Part shown: one piece after another, positions 45,154-46,670 of the stretch
Numbering within the stretch: the stretch's first letter is position 1
How the letters are laid out: each line of letters begins with the position of its first letter
Origin: Variovorax sp. E3
GTDB taxonomy: Bacteria; Pseudomonadota; Gammaproteobacteria; Burkholderiales; Burkholderiaceae_C
Direction: 5' to 3'
Assembly (NCBI RefSeq): GCF_016082275.1
Contig: NZ_MOWM01000048.1
Location: forward strand, 1-46,670
Length of the DNA: 46,670 nucleotides
The notes under the pieces: model-generated
The model's database searches: none
Told to the model about the DNA's origin: nothing
Seen by the model: only the letters and a program-made list of their open reading frames with translations
Program-made: the position numbers and the translations under genes

Positions 45154-46216
45154 CGTGCAGCCTCTGCTTGAGCTGCGTCGCGCTCAGGCCGGCAAGGCCC
45201 AGCGCCTCGAAGGTGCGCGGGCCGCGCCGCAGATCACGGCCGAGGAAGCCGCCGACGATGGCCAGCAGGCCGTGCGCAATGGGCGCATCCACGCCCGCAT
45301 GGCGCGCGGCCGAGGCCAGGAAGGCGAGGCCGAGCTCGGTGTCTTCGGTGATGTAGCGGTGCGTGTGCAGGTCGATGTTCTCGCGCCAGTCGCCCGACTT
45401 CACGAGCTGCTTGTGCGCGTCGCCGTACATCCATTGGTCGTTGTTGTAGTGGTCGGCCAGCGGATAGTGCGGCGCGCCCTGCCCGAAGGCTTCGCGCACG
45501 GCCATGCGTTCCTGGTCGAGCCGGTCGGTCACGTCGCGCACGGCGCGCTGCGTGCCTTCGTTGTGGATGTCCCAGCGCTCGAAGTGCTGCAGCGGCGCGG
45601 CGTTCATCACCATCAGCGGCGGGTGGATGACGGGGCCGGCGTTCATGAGGGCGCCCGAGAGCGCGTCGCCGCAGCCGTGCACGGCCGGATACGCGCGGCG
45701 GATCACCTCGATGGCCTGCGCCTCCTTGCGCGCCGGGTAGACGCCCGTGGGCAGGCGGATGGCGCGGATGGTGACGTTGACCTCGCGCTCGCCGTGCTTG
45801 CGCGCCAGGTAGGGCAAGGTGCCGGTCTCGGCCCAGGCGACGTCGGCGCGGCTGCCGGCGTCTTTCACCGTCCTTGCCATCACATAGCTGCCGAAGGTGC
45901 CCGGCGGCAGGAACACGACCTGCCCGTCGACGAGGTGCGGCGCCATGGCGAGCGCGATGTCGTGCTGGGCAATGGCAGGCGTCGGGATGACGATGAGCTC
46001 GGCGCCCTTCAGCGCCGCGCCGATGTCGGCGGTGGCCAGCGCGATGGGCACCTCGCGCACGCCGGCCGCGTCTTTCAGCGTGATCGCGCCGGCGCGGACC
46101 ACAGGTTCGAGCGCGGCGGCGTCACGGCGCCACAGGCGCACCTCGTGGCCGGTTTCAGACAGGTCGGCGGCGGCCGCGTAGGCGCCGTGACCACCCCCAA
46201 GAATCGCAATTTTCAT
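45143..46216 (-). CDS. NAD/NADP octopine/nopaline dehydrogenase family protein
   Basis: A 357-residue two-domain oxidoreductase, first gene of the flank operon. The N-terminal Rossmann motif is ILGGGHGAYAAAADLSETGHEV, and the C-terminal opine-dehydrogenase domain contains NAGPVIHPPLMVMNA and MYGDAHKQLV. Opine dehydrogenases reductively join an amino acid and a 2-oxoacid, or reverse this. Relatives also act on other N-carboxyalkyl amino acids. A strong promoter lies upstream. Its place next to an auxin locus in a plant-associated genus is suggestive of plant-derived opine-like substrates, but the substrate is unknown. Confidence 0.82.
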   Translation of the reverse strand: MKIAILGGGHGAYAAAADLSETGHEVRLWRRDAAALEPVVRAGAITLKDAAGVREVPIALATADIGAALKGAELIVIPTPAIAQHDIALAMAPHLVDGQVVFLPPGTFGSYVMARTVKDAGSRADVAWAETGTLPYLARKHGEREVNVTIRAIRLPTGVYPARKEAQAIEVIRRAYPAVHGCGDALSGALMNAGPVIHPPLMVMNAAPLQHFERWDIHNEGTQRAVRDVTDRLDQERMAVREAFGQGAPHYPLADHYNNDQWMYGDAHKQLVKSGDWRENIDLHTHRYITEDTELGLAFLASAARHAGVDAPIAHGLLAIVGGFLGRDLRRGPRTFEALGLAGLSATQLKQRLHDGE

Positions 46217-46287
46217 GTCGAAAGTCGAAAAGCAGGTGTCGATGAACCGGCGGCCGCAGGACGGACCCGGGGAAGCAATGCGCTATT

Positions 46288-46316
46288 ACATTACTTTTCA
46301 TCGATTCAGGTGTCAA
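46288..46316 (-). promoter_or_regulatory. Promoter of the opine-dehydrogenase-like operon
   Basis: On the minus strand a perfect -35 TTGACA (46316-46311), a 17-base spacer and a -10-like TAATGT (46293-46288). TGTCAA and TTGACA also form an inverted repeat at 46311-46328, so a repressor could sit on the -35 box. Confidence 0.6.
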
Positions 46317-46359
46317 CCAAATTTGACAGCACCGGACTGCTCGGAAACCCGAAATGAAA

Positions 46360-46388
46360 AAGCCCGCGTTCGTGAGAAACGCGGGCTT
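46360..46388 (-). terminator. Intrinsic terminator of the gene entering from the right edge
   Basis: An 11-bp stem, AAGCCCGCGTT with AACGCGGGCTT, running into TTTTTC on the minus strand, 40 bases after the stop of the partial gene. Confidence 0.85.
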
Positions 46389-46429
46389 CGGGGGGCGAAG
46401 CGGCCGGTCAGGCCGCTCGGCGGGCGGGA

Positions 46430-46670
46430 TCAGCGGGTGGGCTTGAACGCGCGCTTTTGCGCGTCGCGGGGCACGAACACCTTGCCCGGGCCGCCGTGAC
46501 CGGCGCCATTGCCGCGGGGTGCGAAGCCCTCACGGGGTGCGAAACCTTCGCGGGGAGCGAAGTCGCCACGGCCACCGCCGTTGCCGCCGCGCGGGGCGCT
46601 GTCGCCCCAGCCCGGCTTGCGGCCGTAACCGCCACCGCCTTCGTCACGGCCGCCGCCGAAACCGGCGTTG
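46430..46670 (-). CDS. Gly/Arg-rich C-terminal tail, possibly of a DEAD-box RNA helicase (partial)
   Basis: Only the last 79 residues are in the window. They are low-complexity Gly/Arg/Pro: GGGRDEGGGGYGRKPGWGD, then repeats of FAPREG, ending FVPRDAQKRAFKPTR. Tails like this are typical of DEAD-box RNA helicases (RhlE type) in Burkholderiales and of some other RNA-binding proteins. The catalytic part lies beyond the edge, so the call is weak. An intrinsic terminator follows. Confidence 0.5.
   Translation of the reverse strand, partial: NAGFGGGRDEGGGGYGRKPGWGDSAPRGGNGGGRGDFAPREGFAPREGFAPRGNGAGHGGPGKVFVPRDAQKRAFKPTR

Overview
The window is high-GC DNA from a betaproteobacterium of the family Comamonadaceae, most probably Variovorax. 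This is judged from protein character (the Burkholderiales pairing of DUF2339 and DUF3999 genes, a 500-residue indolepyruvate-oxidoreductase subunit, a fused LivM-LivG transporter subunit) and above all from a 23-gene locus whose order fits the known Variovorax auxin-degradation (iad) locus. No database search was possible, so the genus is an inference.

Layout. Positions 1-16.4 kb are mostly housekeeping and small genes: DUF3999 and DUF2339 membrane proteins, uvrD, guaC (GMP reductase), an alpha/beta hydrolase, tRNA-Ala, an SDR, tRNA-Lys, an outer-membrane protein, a two-domain regulator with a degenerate receiver, an HNH endonuclease, tRNA-His, tRNA-Arg, several small ORFs and a small HTH regulator. 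From 41.8 kb down to 16.4 kb one uninterrupted minus-strand run of 23 genes forms the auxin locus, with a MarR repressor gene divergent at its head (41925) and a second marR near its tail (16876). From 46.2 down to 42.5 kb there is a separate four-gene minus-strand operon (opine-dehydrogenase-like, 3-hydroxyacyl-CoA dehydrogenase, alpha/beta hydrolase, quinone oxidoreductase). The window ends inside a Gly/Arg-rich protein gene.

How the auxin locus may work. Three periplasmic binding proteins and a Liv-type ABC transporter would import indole-3-acetate (IAA) and relatives. The reductase/Rieske set iadC-iadD-iadE oxidises IAA at the indole ring, and a second Rieske alpha/beta pair lacks its own reductase. 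I infer that an AMP-forming ligase makes a CoA ester of dioxindole-3-acetate. A thiolase-fold protein without the thiolase cysteine, paired with a DUF35 zinc-ribbon/OB domain, would cleave it by retro-aldol to isatin and acetyl-CoA. A cyclase-family isatin hydrolase then gives isatinate. An indolepyruvate-ferredoxin-oxidoreductase-like enzyme would decarboxylate this aryl 2-oxoacid to anthraniloyl-CoA, and a hotdog thioesterase at the tail could release anthranilate. A near-perfect 20-bp palindrome lies over the promoter between iadR and the first catabolic gene.

Caution on sequence quality. Ten places show a reading frame broken in the middle of an otherwise intact family protein, and every one is repaired by adding a single base. 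An eleventh (an apparent DUF35-SDR fusion) is explained the same way. These look like consensus errors rather than real pseudogenes, so broken genes are described as probably functional.
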